Assembly (NCBI GenBank): GCA_020200135.1
Contig: JAIVJI010000023.1
Coordinates: 1 to 64,000, forward strand
Direction: 5' to 3'
Length of the DNA stretch: 64,000 nt
From: Acidobacteriota bacterium
Lineage (GTDB): Bacteria > Acidobacteriota > Blastocatellia > Pyrinomonadales > Pyrinomonadaceae
The notes under the pieces were generated by a model, which was given only the letters and a program-made list of their open reading frames with translations, made no database searches and had not been told where the DNA came from. Shown here piece by piece: positions 8,794 to 17,441 of this stretch. Position 1 is the stretch's first letter. The number at the start of each line of letters is the position of its first letter. The position numbers and the translations under genes were made by a program.

Positions 8794-9750
8794 ATGAAGA
8801 CGGTTTCCTGGAAGCTCCTGAAGTTCAAACTCGTCAGGAGGGTGAAGATCGCGCTGGAGCCGGCGCAGGAGCGCGCCGAGTACCTGAGGCAGTGTCTGAC
8901 GTACTTCGCTAAGCTGCGCCTCGAAGGCGAGGCCGCAGGCCGCCCTTCGATCACGGGCGTCCTGGTCGGCAGGAACGACGATTACATGCCCGACTTCAGG
9001 GCGCGCCTGCACGCGACCATCGACTGGAACACACGCCACCTGCTCGACGAGGTGATCTTCGTCGAATGGAACCCGCCACCCGACCGCGAACTCCTCTCGA
9101 CCGAACTCGCCGCGAGGTTCCGGAACCTGCGCGCCTACGTTGTCCCGCCCGAGACGCACCGCGCCGCGTGTCAGAATCCGAACCTCATGCTCATGGAGTA
9201 TCACGCCAAGAACGTCGGCATACGCCGCGCCCGCACGCCGTGGGTCGTCGCCACCAACGGCGACGCGGCCTTCGGGCCGGACACGGTCTACCGCGTCGCC
9301 CACACGCCCGCCACGGAGGAGACGGTGTGGATTGCGCGGCGCGTAGACGTTAACTGGCGCGGTGCCCGGGCGGAGAAGGTGAGGGCGCTCGAATGCCTCA
9401 ACTACCGGCGGATGCTCTTCGACATCCCGCTCGGGACGGGCGAGTTCCTGCTGGCGAGCAAGCGGATGTGGGAGAGGGCGCGGGGTTACGACGAGTCGTT
9501 GACGAGGCACCGCCTCGGCTGCGACGAGCGGGGGACGGCGCAGATGCTCGCCCACGGCGCGCAGCTCCGCAAGGCCGGCTTCATCTTCCACCTCGACCAC
9601 CCCAACACGTTCCGCGACGTGCGACAGCCGCACCATGGCGAGGTCGCCGATGTGCGCAGCGATCTGCCCTACGTCAATGGGGAGGATTGGGGGCTCGGCG
9701 GCTTCCGCGAGGCGCCCGTCGCCGAGCGGGTCTGGCGGCTGGAGTGTTGA
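8794..9750 (+). CDS. GT-A-fold glycosyltransferase-like protein
   Basis: The 318-residue protein has a GT2-like arrangement: SITGVLVGRNDDYMPDF at about 50-66, VVATNGDAAFG in place of a DxD-type donor motif, and a later block FDIPLGTGEFLLASKRMW plus GCDERGTAQMLAHGAQL resembling the acceptor-side Glyco_transf_7C region. It starts 49 bases after the lanC-like gene in the same direction, so the two are probably co-transcribed. A role in adding a sugar to the lanthipeptide or a cluster-linked glycan is inferred from position only. Its 3' end overlaps the convergent glycosyltransferase by 77 bases. Confidence 0.72.
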   Translation: MKTVSWKLLKFKLVRRVKIALEPAQERAEYLRQCLTYFAKLRLEGEAAGRPSITGVLVGRNDDYMPDFRARLHATIDWNTRHLLDEVIFVEWNPPPDRELLSTELAARFRNLRAYVVPPETHRAACQNPNLMLMEYHAKNVGIRRARTPWVVATNGDAAFGPDTVYRVAHTPATEETVWIARRVDVNWRGARAEKVRALECLNYRRMLFDIPLGTGEFLLASKRMWERARGYDESLTRHRLGCDERGTAQMLAHGAQLRKAGFIFHLDHPNTFRDVRQPHHGEVADVRSDLPYVNGEDWGLGGFREAPVAERVWRLEC

Positions 9751-10543
9751 GGCACCACCTGGCGCCGCGGCCCCGCGCGCGCCGCCGCCCGGCGAGATGC
9801 CGGCGGTTGGCGTCTATCAACTCCGGCTCGTACCAGCCCGCCTGAGCCTGCTCGTGCGGGAGATGGAAGTAGAGGAGGTCGTACGAGCGGACCAGCGCCA
9901 GCCCGCTGGCGCAGACGCGCTCGACGAGGTCTTCGTCCTCGGCACCCCACCCGGCGTACCCTTCGTGCGGCCCCCCGACGGATCGGAAGAGGGCGCCAGG
10001 GAAGTAGGGGCACACGCCGAAGCGCGCGCCGCTCAGGAGGTAGTTGAGCGTCGGCCCGCCCTGGTCTTCGGGGCAGATGTGGCGCGGGTCGTCGTCGTCA
10101 AGGCTCTCCAACAGTTCGCGCGCGGCGGGTAGCGTCTCCGGCGACGGAGGCTCGACGAGCTGCACGCGGTAGCCGGCGAAGAGGAGGTGCGGGGCACTTT
10201 GCGCGAGTGCGAGGTGGCGCGCGAGCACGCCCTCGGCGGGCAGGAGATCAACGTCGTAGACGACGAGGTAGTCGCCGCGGGCCTGCTCGGCGGCGCGGTT
10301 AATCAACAAAGCCTTATTGAAGACGCGTTCCATCGGGACGTGCAGGTAGCGCGCCCAAGGGTAGGGGCGGACGCTCTCCTCTGCGGCCGGGTGCGTGTCG
10401 CCCTCCGCCAGGATCAGCTCGAAGTCGGTGAACCCTTCGGACTCGCGCACGCGCGCGAGCCAAGGGAGCAGCACGCCGAGGTGCGAGGCGCGGGCACGGT
10501 AGGCGGTCAGCAACGAAAGCGTCGGAGGTTTTTCGGCGGCCAT
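9674..10543 (-). CDS. Glycosyltransferase with galactosyltransferase-like C-terminal domain
   Basis: From the ATG at 10543 the protein has 289 residues. The N-terminus (LSLLTAYRARASHLGVLL) fits a GT-A nucleotide-binding domain, LVVYDVDLLP supplies a DxD motif, and GYAGWGAEDEDLVERV is the Glyco_transf_7C signature in which the ED pair helps position the acceptor. The frame stays open far upstream but those codons are antisense to or inside the ABC transporter gene, so I start at MAAEKPP. It ends the minus-strand group with the two ABC genes, 14 bases after the nearer one. Confidence 0.83.
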   Translation of the reverse strand: MAAEKPPTLSLLTAYRARASHLGVLLPWLARVRESEGFTDFELILAEGDTHPAAEESVRPYPWARYLHVPMERVFNKALLINRAAEQARGDYLVVYDVDLLPAEGVLARHLALAQSAPHLLFAGYRVQLVEPPSPETLPAARELLESLDDDDPRHICPEDQGGPTLNYLLSGARFGVCPYFPGALFRSVGGPHEGYAGWGAEDEDLVERVCASGLALVRSYDLLYFHLPHEQAQAGWYEPELIDANRRHLAGRRRARGRGARWCLNTPAARPARRRAPRGSRRAPNPPH

Positions 10544-10557
10544 GCGGGGCTCCTGTC

Positions 10558-12381
10558 TCAGCCGCCCGAGTCTGCCGCGCTTCGGGGCCGCGGCTCGCTC
10601 GGCAGCGTCAGCCTGTAGAGTTGCCAGTAGAAACCTTTCGCGTCGAGCAGCGCCCGGTGGGTGCCCTGCTCGCGGATTTCGCCGTGGTCGAGCACGATGA
10701 TGCGGTCGGCGCGGCGAACGGTGGAGAGGCGGTGCGCGATGACGAGCGAGGCCCGTCCGTGCATGAGTCGTCCGAGGGCACGTTGGATGACGCGCTCGGT
10801 CTCGGCGTCGATGACGCTCGTCGCCTCGTCGAGGATCGGCAGCGGCGGGTCGAGCGCGATGGCGCGCGCGATGGCGATGAGCTGCTTCTGGCCGGGCGAG
10901 AAGTCGGCGGCGCGCCCCCGCACCTCCGTCTCGTAACCCGCCGGCAGCCGGCCGAAGAAGTCGTCGAGACGCAGTTCGCGCTTCACCCACTCGACGCGCT
11001 CGGGCGTCACGTCGTCCCGGCCCAGATTGATATTCCCCCCCAGGGTGCCGCTGAAGAGGACGGGGTCTTGCAGTACGAGGGCGGTGTTGCGTCGCAGTTC
11101 GCGCGCGTCCCAGTCGCGCACGTCCGTGCCGTCGAAGAGGACGTGGCCGCGCTGCGCGTCGTGGAAGCGCATCAGGAGGTTGGCGATGGTCGTCTTGCCT
11201 GAGCCGGTGTGGCCGACGAGCGCCACCGTCTCGCCTGGCTCGACGACGAACGAGATGCCCTTGATGACCCACTCCTCTCCCCGGTAGGCGAACCACACGT
11301 CGCGGAACTCGACGCGGCCCGCGGCCCGCCCCGCCCGCCGGCGCGCCGGCGGGGCGAGGGCGACGGGGAGGTCGAGCGTGCTGAAGATGCGGTGGGAGGC
11401 GACCAGCGCCGACTGCAAGGAGTTAAAGCGGTAGAGCACGTCGCGCACGGGGTAGAACAACTGCTGCGCGTACTGCACGAAGGCGATCAGCGCGCCGAGG
11501 CTGAGCACATCGCGCACAGGCGCGCCGTGGCCCAGCCGCAGACCGCCATACCAGACGACGAACGCGACACCGAGCGCCCCGATCAGGTCCGTCACCGGGG
11601 TGAAGACGGCCTGGTAGATGCTGATCCGGGCGTTGGTACGCATCAGGTCACGGTTGAGGCCGTCGAGCTTCTCCAGCGACTCCGCCTCGCGCCCGAAGAG
11701 CTGCACGGTCGGTGCGCCCGCGACGCACTCGTGCAGGAACGAATAGAGGCGCGTGAAGCGGACGCGCGCCTCGTCGTAGCTCCGGCGAACGTGACGGCGG
11801 AACCAGCCCGCGACGGCGAAGAGCGGCGGGACGGTGATCAGTGTGAGGAGGGTCAGTCGCCAGTCGAGCGACAGCATGAGGGCGATGATGGCGACGAGGA
11901 GGAGGATGTCACTCAGGGCGCCCGTCACCACCGACGTGCAGAGCTGCCTGACGGAGGCGGTGTCGGCCGTCAGCCGCGTCAGCATGCGGCCCAACGGGGT
12001 ACGGTCGTAGTAGGCCAGCTCCTGCCGCTGAAACTTCTCGAAGAGCCGCACGCGCAGGTCGCACGTGACGCGCAGGGCGGTCGCCTCCAGCAGCCTCGTC
12101 TGGAGGTAGGTGAAGGCGAAGGTCAGGAGGAGCACGCCCGCGTAGGCGAGCGCGAGCCACCTCAAGCCCGAGGCGTCGCGCGGCAGGATGTACCAGTCCA
12201 CCGCGTACTGGGTGAACTTCGGCTGCGCGATGCGGAGCGCGGTGAGGACAAGCGTGAGCCCGGCGGCCGCGGCGAGCGGCCGCGCGTAAGGCTTGTGGTA
12301 GGCCGCCAGCCGGCGGACGGCACGCCAGTCGTACGCCCCGCCCGTGGCGGCCTCTTCATCTTCCCTCGACGCCTTCGACAT
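10558..12381 (-). CDS. ABC exporter half-transporter (canonical Walker B, variant signature)
   Basis: The 607-residue protein begins MSKASREDEEAA, with a six-helix type IV exporter membrane domain (about 30-330) and an ATPase domain. Walker A is GHTGSGKT near 388-395, the signature is DFSPGQKQ instead of LSGGQ, and Walker B is LPILDEAT with the catalytic Glu. It lies 58 bases downstream of the second half-transporter. The variant signature here complements the Glu-to-Asp change in the partner, as in heterodimeric exporters with one degenerate ATP site. No C39 peptidase domain is present, so leader removal must be done by another protein. Probable cargo is the modified peptide. Confidence 0.9.
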   Translation of the reverse strand: MSKASREDEEAATGGAYDWRAVRRLAAYHKPYARPLAAAAGLTLVLTALRIAQPKFTQYAVDWYILPRDASGLRWLALAYAGVLLLTFAFTYLQTRLLEATALRVTCDLRVRLFEKFQRQELAYYDRTPLGRMLTRLTADTASVRQLCTSVVTGALSDILLLVAIIALMLSLDWRLTLLTLITVPPLFAVAGWFRRHVRRSYDEARVRFTRLYSFLHECVAGAPTVQLFGREAESLEKLDGLNRDLMRTNARISIYQAVFTPVTDLIGALGVAFVVWYGGLRLGHGAPVRDVLSLGALIAFVQYAQQLFYPVRDVLYRFNSLQSALVASHRIFSTLDLPVALAPPARRRAGRAAGRVEFRDVWFAYRGEEWVIKGISFVVEPGETVALVGHTGSGKTTIANLLMRFHDAQRGHVLFDGTDVRDWDARELRRNTALVLQDPVLFSGTLGGNINLGRDDVTPERVEWVKRELRLDDFFGRLPAGYETEVRGRAADFSPGQKQLIAIARAIALDPPLPILDEATSVIDAETERVIQRALGRLMHGRASLVIAHRLSTVRRADRIIVLDHGEIREQGTHRALLDAKGFYWQLYRLTLPSEPRPRSAADSGG

Positions 12382-12439
12382 AATCCAACAGCACCCGCCG
12401 CCCCGGCTCCCGCGCCCCGGCTGTAGACGCTGACCGCAT

Positions 12440-14182
12440 TCAATCGAGCTCCAGCTCCCCCTCCGGGTGCTGCAACCGGTACAACTCCGCGTAGACGCCG
12501 CCCGACGCCAGGAGTTCTTCGTGGGTGCCGCGCCCGGCGATGCGGCCCCCATCGATGACGCAGATGAGGTCGGCGCCGCGCACCGTCGAGACGCGGTGCG
12601 AGACGATAAGGGTCGTGCGCTCGCGCATGAAGCCGCGCAGGTTCGCGAGCACCTCGGCCTCAGTGTGTGTGTCGACGGCCGAGAGCGCGTCGTCGAGGAT
12701 GAGGATGCGTGGGCGGCGCTGCAGCGCCCGCGCGATGGCCGTCCGCTGCTTCTGCCCGCCCGAGAGCCTCACGCCGCGCTCGCCGACCGTCGTGTTGAGC
12801 CCCTCGGGGAAGCCGCGCAGATCGTCCTCCAGCCCGGCCATGAGGGCCGCCCATTCGACGTCGGCAAGGTTGGGCCGGTCGGCCCCGAAGGCGATGTTCT
12901 CGGCCAGCGTGCCGCTGAAGAGGAAGGTCTCCTGCGGGACGTAGCCGATTGAGCCGCGCAACTGCGAGAGCGGGTAGTCGCGCACCGAGACGCCGTCGAC
13001 GAAGACCGTGCCGGGCGGGGCCTCGACGGCGCGCGCGACGAGGCTGAGCAGCGTTGACTTGCCCGAGCCCGTGCGCCCGACGAAGGCGACCGTCTGGCCC
13101 GCCTCGACGGTCAGGTCAAGGCCGTACAGGAGCGGCTCGCTGTGCCCGCCGGCATGATAGGTGAGGCCGCGGAACTCGACGCGCCCCCTGACGGGCGGCT
13201 GCTCGCGTACGCCTGGCGCATCCTTGACCTCCGGCTCGACGGAGAAGAGCTCGTCGAGCCGCCTGAAGCTCGCCAGTCCCCGCTGCAAGAGGCCGGCGAA
13301 GTTTCCGACCGTGTAGAGCGGCCACGAGAGCTGCGTCATGTAGATGGTGAACATCGTGAACTCGCCGACCGTGATCTCGCCGCGGACGGCGAGCCCGCCG
13401 CCGTACCAGATGATCAACACGAAGCCGACGGCCAGCAGGAAGTGGATGAGCGGCGAGAGCGCCGCCGACACGCGGAGGAAGTTGAGGTTGAGCGTGACGC
13501 TGCGGTCGTTCAGCCCGCCGAAGGCGGCCATCTCGGCCTCCTCCCGCACGTAGGCGCGGACGGCGCGGACGTTAGTCAGGTTCTCCTGGGCGCGGGCCGC
13601 GATGCGCGAGGAGAGTTCCTGAATCTCGCCCAAGCGCGCCCGCGTCCGCCCGGCGATGTACTTCCCCGTGAGCGCGACGAAGGGGAGCGCCGCCAGCAGC
13701 AGCAATGTCAGGCGCACGTTAATCCACAGCATGATGGGCACCACCAAGAGGATCACGAGCGCCGTCTGGAGCCCCTCGGTGAGCAGCGGGCCGGTGAGCA
13801 CGCTCACCGCCGTCACGTCTCCTGTGGCGCGCGTCATCAGGTCGCCCGTCCGGTGGGCTTGGAAGAAGGAGGCGGGCTGGCGCATCAGGTGCGCGCACAA
13901 GTCCTGTCGCAGCTTGTACTCGACGCCGCACCAGAGGTCGCTCAGGAGGCGGCGCTCGGCGAACTGCAAGCCGGCGCTGGCCGCGGCGAGGCCGAGCAGG
14001 AACAGGGCGTAGCGCGTTAACCGGTGCGGAGCCGCATCGACCTGTAGCTCGTCAATGACGCGCCCGAGGACGAAGGGGCCGACGACGCCGAGGCAGACGG
14101 ACGCGAAGATGAAGGCGACGCCGAAGCCGACCGGCCTCCTGTAAGGCCGCAGGTGACGCACCAGTTTTCTCAAGTCGTGCAT
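12440..14182 (-). CDS. ABC exporter half-transporter (LSGGQ, Asp in place of catalytic Glu)
   Basis: The 580-residue protein starts at MHDLRKLV, with an exporter membrane domain and a nucleotide-binding domain holding GRTGSGKS (about 366-373), LSGGQKQ and Walker B ILILDDALSAVD, where the usual catalytic Glu is Asp. The intact signature and altered Walker B pair with the opposite features of the downstream gene, making a convincing asymmetric heterodimer. A long open extension upstream of the ATG exists but has no ribosome binding site that I can see. The position between lanC and the precursor genes supports a LanT-like export role; multidrug or lipid export cannot be excluded. Confidence 0.9.
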   Translation of the reverse strand: MHDLRKLVRHLRPYRRPVGFGVAFIFASVCLGVVGPFVLGRVIDELQVDAAPHRLTRYALFLLGLAAASAGLQFAERRLLSDLWCGVEYKLRQDLCAHLMRQPASFFQAHRTGDLMTRATGDVTAVSVLTGPLLTEGLQTALVILLVVPIMLWINVRLTLLLLAALPFVALTGKYIAGRTRARLGEIQELSSRIAARAQENLTNVRAVRAYVREEAEMAAFGGLNDRSVTLNLNFLRVSAALSPLIHFLLAVGFVLIIWYGGGLAVRGEITVGEFTMFTIYMTQLSWPLYTVGNFAGLLQRGLASFRRLDELFSVEPEVKDAPGVREQPPVRGRVEFRGLTYHAGGHSEPLLYGLDLTVEAGQTVAFVGRTGSGKSTLLSLVARAVEAPPGTVFVDGVSVRDYPLSQLRGSIGYVPQETFLFSGTLAENIAFGADRPNLADVEWAALMAGLEDDLRGFPEGLNTTVGERGVRLSGGQKQRTAIARALQRRPRILILDDALSAVDTHTEAEVLANLRGFMRERTTLIVSHRVSTVRGADLICVIDGGRIAGRGTHEELLASGGVYAELYRLQHPEGELELD

Positions 14183-14464
14183 AGTCAGTTTCGATGAGGC
14201 GCGAGACTCAGCCGCCGGACAGGGGCGCGAAGGCGCGGGGCTGGCACGCGTCCTTTCGCGGGCACTGCGGCTGCGGGGCAGCGGGTGAAGACTGTAGCTT
14301 GAAATCAGGTCGGCGGCAACTTCCGGGGGCGGCGGCCGGGGTGAGTGACTTGTCAATTACTGGGCCGCGCCTTAAGATATGCGTGCCTCATCCGCAGGCC
14401 GTTAAAGTTTACGCCCCCTGCCGGAGTAATACGCCCAACCCGGCGCCGCAAGCGGAGAATCCGG

Positions 14465-16135
14465 ATGCCGAACGCTCACGCTCCCGAAACCCCTTTCTGG
14501 TGGCCCCTCGACCTCTCTTCGCGGGAGGAGGAGGCCCTCGGCCGTTTCCGCCGCCGGATGCGCGAGACGCCTGTCCCGCTTGACGCCGGGCTGTGCGCGG
14601 CGTTCGCCGAACAACTGGCCGAGTTGATGAGCCGCCACGTCGCCGGCATCGTCGAGCGCGACAGCCTGCCCCACCTGAGCCACGTGCTGAACGGCTGGGG
14701 CGACGCCCGGTTCCGGGGGCGGCGTGTGACCGAGCGCTTCGAAAACTTTATCCACCGCGACGCCGGCGCCCGCCCGTTCGTCCTCCAGTGCAACCCGGAA
14801 GGCGAGTTTCACCCCTGGCAGAGCTTCGCCTACGCGGTCATGGCCGGCGTCGACCCGGAAGAGTCCTTCCCGCCCGGCGTGACGCTGCGCGAGCTGATGC
14901 GCAACAGCCGTCTCCTCGACACGAGCGAGGGGCGCGAACTGGGACATCTCCTGTTCGCCCTAGCTTACGTCGAGCCGGACGCCGGCTCGCCCCCCTTCTC
15001 TCTCCGGGGTGAGTGCCGCGACGTGCGCGGGCTGATGAAGCTAGCCGTCGAGGCCCACCACTCCGGCAGCTTCGAGGTGTGCCGGAAGTTCCATCTCACC
15101 GAGGGGCTCTGCGCGATGGCCGCGCTGTCTGAAGGGTTCGCCGAGTACCGCCGGGACGCTCAAGGCTTCCTCGAAGGCCAGCTTGACATGCTGCTCCTGC
15201 TCGGCCTCATCCTCGAAGAGGCGCGCGGCTTGACCGAGCGGGGCGAGACCGCCGAGGATGGGAGCCTGATCCGCGAGCTGCGCGAGACGCTAGTGCTCGG
15301 CGACTACATCGAGAACCACTGTTACTACGCGGGGCACATCATCGAACTGGCCGCCTTCGCCGAAAGCCTCGGCTACCGGGTCGCGCCCGAGCACCGTGCG
15401 GCGATGGCCTTCGTCGCCAACGAACTCAACCGGTCACTTCCGCCCTACTTGGCGGACGCCTGCTTCGGGGAGTGCTTCCTCCACCTCGGCCACTACCGCC
15501 GTGCCATCACGCTCTTGCCGGTGTTGGAACGCCTCCGGGCCGAAAGGGGGGCGCTCACGCGCGCCGACCTCGCGCGCTACACCGTCGACTTCGACGCCTA
15601 CGCGCCAGACGCCGAGTTGATAAGCGCCGCCGCGCGGCAGGCATACCCGCGCGTGCCGGGCGTCTTCGAGGTGGCGACGTTTGAGGGCGGGGCGCGGGCC
15701 GAGTTCCTCAGCGTCGTCGCGAGCTATCGTTCGACCTCACCGCCGCCCCACTTCGAGCCGCGCGGGGCCGGCGAACACTTCCGCCGCATCGGGCCGCCGG
15801 GGTGGCCGCGCTCAGTCCACTACGAATTCGTCGACTACGGCGGGCCGGTCGGCGCCGAACTTCACCTTGAAAGCGACGACGTGCGCCCGCTCGCCGAGCG
15901 CGTGCGCCCGCTCGTGGGGCGGGTCGCCGCGCGCCTGCCCGGCCCGCGCATCGAGTGGGAGCCGAAGTGGTCGCAGGGGCGCGGGCGGCTCCGGGTCGTG
16001 TTCGACGCGTCCGCCGCGCCGGAACAGGTCGCCGCAGGGATGCGGGCCCTGATCGAAGAGACGTTTCCGGAACTGGACGCCGCGGCGCGCGGCGTCTGCT
16101 GCGGCACCGCGGCGCAGTCACCCGCCGCCGAATGA
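14465..16135 (+). CDS. Conserved-looking helical protein of unknown function
   Basis: I do not recognise this 556-residue protein. It has no signal peptide or membrane helix and reads as largely alpha-helical, with His/Asp/Glu-rich spots (ERFENFIHRDAG, AVEAHHSGSFEVCRKFHLTEG, GDYIENHCYYAGHIIELAAF) that could bind metal, and a C-terminal alpha/beta part (VHYEFVDYGG, GRLRVVFDAS). It ends MCCGTAA-type residues short of a stop that overlaps the next start (ATGA at 16132-16135), so it is translationally coupled to a glycosyltransferase. The location within the RiPP/sugar cluster suggests a cluster-specific tailoring or substrate-binding role, but no function is assigned. Confidence 0.72.
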   Translation: MPNAHAPETPFWWPLDLSSREEEALGRFRRRMRETPVPLDAGLCAAFAEQLAELMSRHVAGIVERDSLPHLSHVLNGWGDARFRGRRVTERFENFIHRDAGARPFVLQCNPEGEFHPWQSFAYAVMAGVDPEESFPPGVTLRELMRNSRLLDTSEGRELGHLLFALAYVEPDAGSPPFSLRGECRDVRGLMKLAVEAHHSGSFEVCRKFHLTEGLCAMAALSEGFAEYRRDAQGFLEGQLDMLLLLGLILEEARGLTERGETAEDGSLIRELRETLVLGDYIENHCYYAGHIIELAAFAESLGYRVAPEHRAAMAFVANELNRSLPPYLADACFGECFLHLGHYRRAITLLPVLERLRAERGALTRADLARYTVDFDAYAPDAELISAAARQAYPRVPGVFEVATFEGGARAEFLSVVASYRSTSPPPHFEPRGAGEHFRRIGPPGWPRSVHYEFVDYGGPVGAELHLESDDVRPLAERVRPLVGRVAARLPGPRIEWEPKWSQGRGRLRVVFDASAAPEQVAAGMRALIEETFPELDAAARGVCCGTAAQSPAAE

Positions 16136-17259
16136 TTCACGCCGGGGGCTTCGGGGGCACCGCCATGGAGATTGGAGTCGAAGGGTTCGGCCCGCACAAG
16201 TGGCCTAGCGTCGAGCGCACGCGCCGGTTCTACGAGCGGGCCCTTTCCGCCGAGTTCGACCTGCGGACGCTCGGCGGCGCCGCCGAGCAGGACTTCGCCG
16301 CCCCCCGCGGCGCCCTCCTCTCCTTCTACGGGTGGCGGGAAGAGTGTCGCGAGATACTCCCGGCGGAGGGGGTCGATTTCATCGTCGGCTTCGTCGGCCG
16401 GCTGCTGCCGCAGAGGAACCTGCACCAGTTCCTCCGCCTCCTCGCGGAACTAAAGCGGCGGGTGGCGCCGCGGAAGGTGGCCGGGCTCGTCATCGGCAAC
16501 TACTGGGTCGACTACCCGGTCCTCAACTACGTGACCGAAGGCTACCGCGATTACATCGGCGGGCTCGTCGGCGAGCTCGGCCTGGCGGACGATCTGATCT
16601 ACCTGCCGGCCCGGCTGTCCGACGAGGAGCTGGCGATGTGCTACGCGGCGATGGACATTCTCGTCCACCCGACCAATGCCCTCGACGAGAACTTCGGCTA
16701 CGTCCCGGTCGAGGCCATGTCGTGCGGCACGCCGGTCGTCGGCGCGGCCTACGGGGGGGTGAAGGACTCGGTCGTCTCCGGCGAGACCGGCTTCCTGATG
16801 CCGACCTGGGTGACGCGCAGCGGGATCAGGATGGACCTCATCAGTGGCCTCGAAGAGGCGACACGCCTGCTCCTTGATCGTGAGGCGCGCGCGCGCATGT
16901 CGGAGGCAGCCGCCCGCAGGGTGCGCGGGCACTACACCGAGGAGGCTTGTGCGGCCCGCCTCGTCGCGGCGGTCAAGCGCGCGGTGGAGCGGCGGCGCGC
17001 GGGCGACTCGCGTCCCGTCACGATGGCTCCGCCGCGCCCCCCCCCGAGCCATCGGGTCTGCTGCCGCCGTTGGATGTGCCCTGGGAGTACTACGCCGACG
17101 CAGTGGCCTACTACGTCGGCTCGCCGCGCCCGGAGCCCGGCCCTGACGCGCGCCTACGGCTCGCCGCCCCCCTGCTGCCGGACGGACAGGATTTGTACCG
17201 CCTCGACGACCCGGCTTGGCCCGCGGCCTTCCACCTGGATGACTTCGATCTCGAACTGA
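16132..17259 (+). CDS. GT4-like glycosyltransferase, mainly the C-terminal Rossmann domain
   Basis: The frame gives a 375-residue product whose recognisable part is the donor-binding half of a GT-B enzyme: FIVGFVGRLLPQRNLHQFLRLL near 70-92, DDLIYLPARLSDEELAMCYAAMDILVHPT, and the E-x7-E-like block ENFGYVPVEAMSCGTPVV with GVKDSVVSGETGFL. Only about 80 residues precede this domain, against roughly 180 in complete GT4 enzymes, so the acceptor domain looks missing or reduced. Codons beyond about 17020 do not look like glycosyltransferase and overlap the next gene; the native stop may have been lost through an indel near the nine-C run at 17037-17045. Start overlaps the previous stop. Confidence 0.7.
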   Translation: MIHAGGFGGTAMEIGVEGFGPHKWPSVERTRRFYERALSAEFDLRTLGGAAEQDFAAPRGALLSFYGWREECREILPAEGVDFIVGFVGRLLPQRNLHQFLRLLAELKRRVAPRKVAGLVIGNYWVDYPVLNYVTEGYRDYIGGLVGELGLADDLIYLPARLSDEELAMCYAAMDILVHPTNALDENFGYVPVEAMSCGTPVVGAAYGGVKDSVVSGETGFLMPTWVTRSGIRMDLISGLEEATRLLLDREARARMSEAAARRVRGHYTEEACAARLVAAVKRAVERRRAGDSRPVTMAPPRPPPSHRVCCRRWMCPGSTTPTQWPTTSARRARSPALTRAYGSPPPCCRTDRICTASTTRLGPRPSTWMTSISN

Positions 17260-17441
17260 CCAGGCGCTGCCGGCACGCGGTAGGAGCGTCCGAACTGCCG
17301 GTCGAAGGGGGCGAAGGCCGGGCACGTCTCCGCCGCATGATCGAGGACGGCCTGCTCATTTGTAGCGGCCCGCCCTCCGAATCAGCACGTCCCGAATCGG
17401 CACGTCGCCGCCCGCCGGGCACGCCCTTCGCCACCATATGA
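16947..17441 (+). CDS. Small protein of unknown function, coupled to the next glycosyltransferase (start uncertain)
   Basis: The reliable part of this frame begins around 17070 (LDVPWEYYADAVAYYVGS) and continues through LLPDGQDLYRLDDPAWP to RMIEDGLLICSG. Its TGA overlaps the ATG of the following gene (17438-17441), supporting translation. Upstream codons lie inside the GT4 gene. An ATG at 17023 in another frame (MAPPRPPP) would connect if the run of nine C residues at 17037-17045 had one more C, so the true start may be there. The C-terminal helix pattern is loosely like a winged-helix/PqqD-type domain, which would suit a peptide-binding role, but this is weak. Confidence 0.5.
   Translation: MCGPPRRGGQARGGAAARGRLASRHDGSAAPPPEPSGLLPPLDVPWEYYADAVAYYVGSPRPEPGPDARLRLAAPLLPDGQDLYRLDDPAWPAAFHLDDFDLELTRRCRHAVGASELPVEGGEGRARLRRMIEDGLLICSGPPSESARPESARRRPPGTPFATI

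Noticed and set aside
10544-11296. Upstream extension of the glycosyltransferase that ends at 9674
   Set aside because: The extension overlaps the ABC gene out of frame and gives low-complexity Arg-rich protein; the ATG at 10543 starts the recognisable domain.
11209-12426. Open frame of about 400 codons on the plus strand inside the ABC transporter
   Set aside because: Fully antisense to a complete exporter gene with all ABC motifs; composition is typical of a shadow frame.
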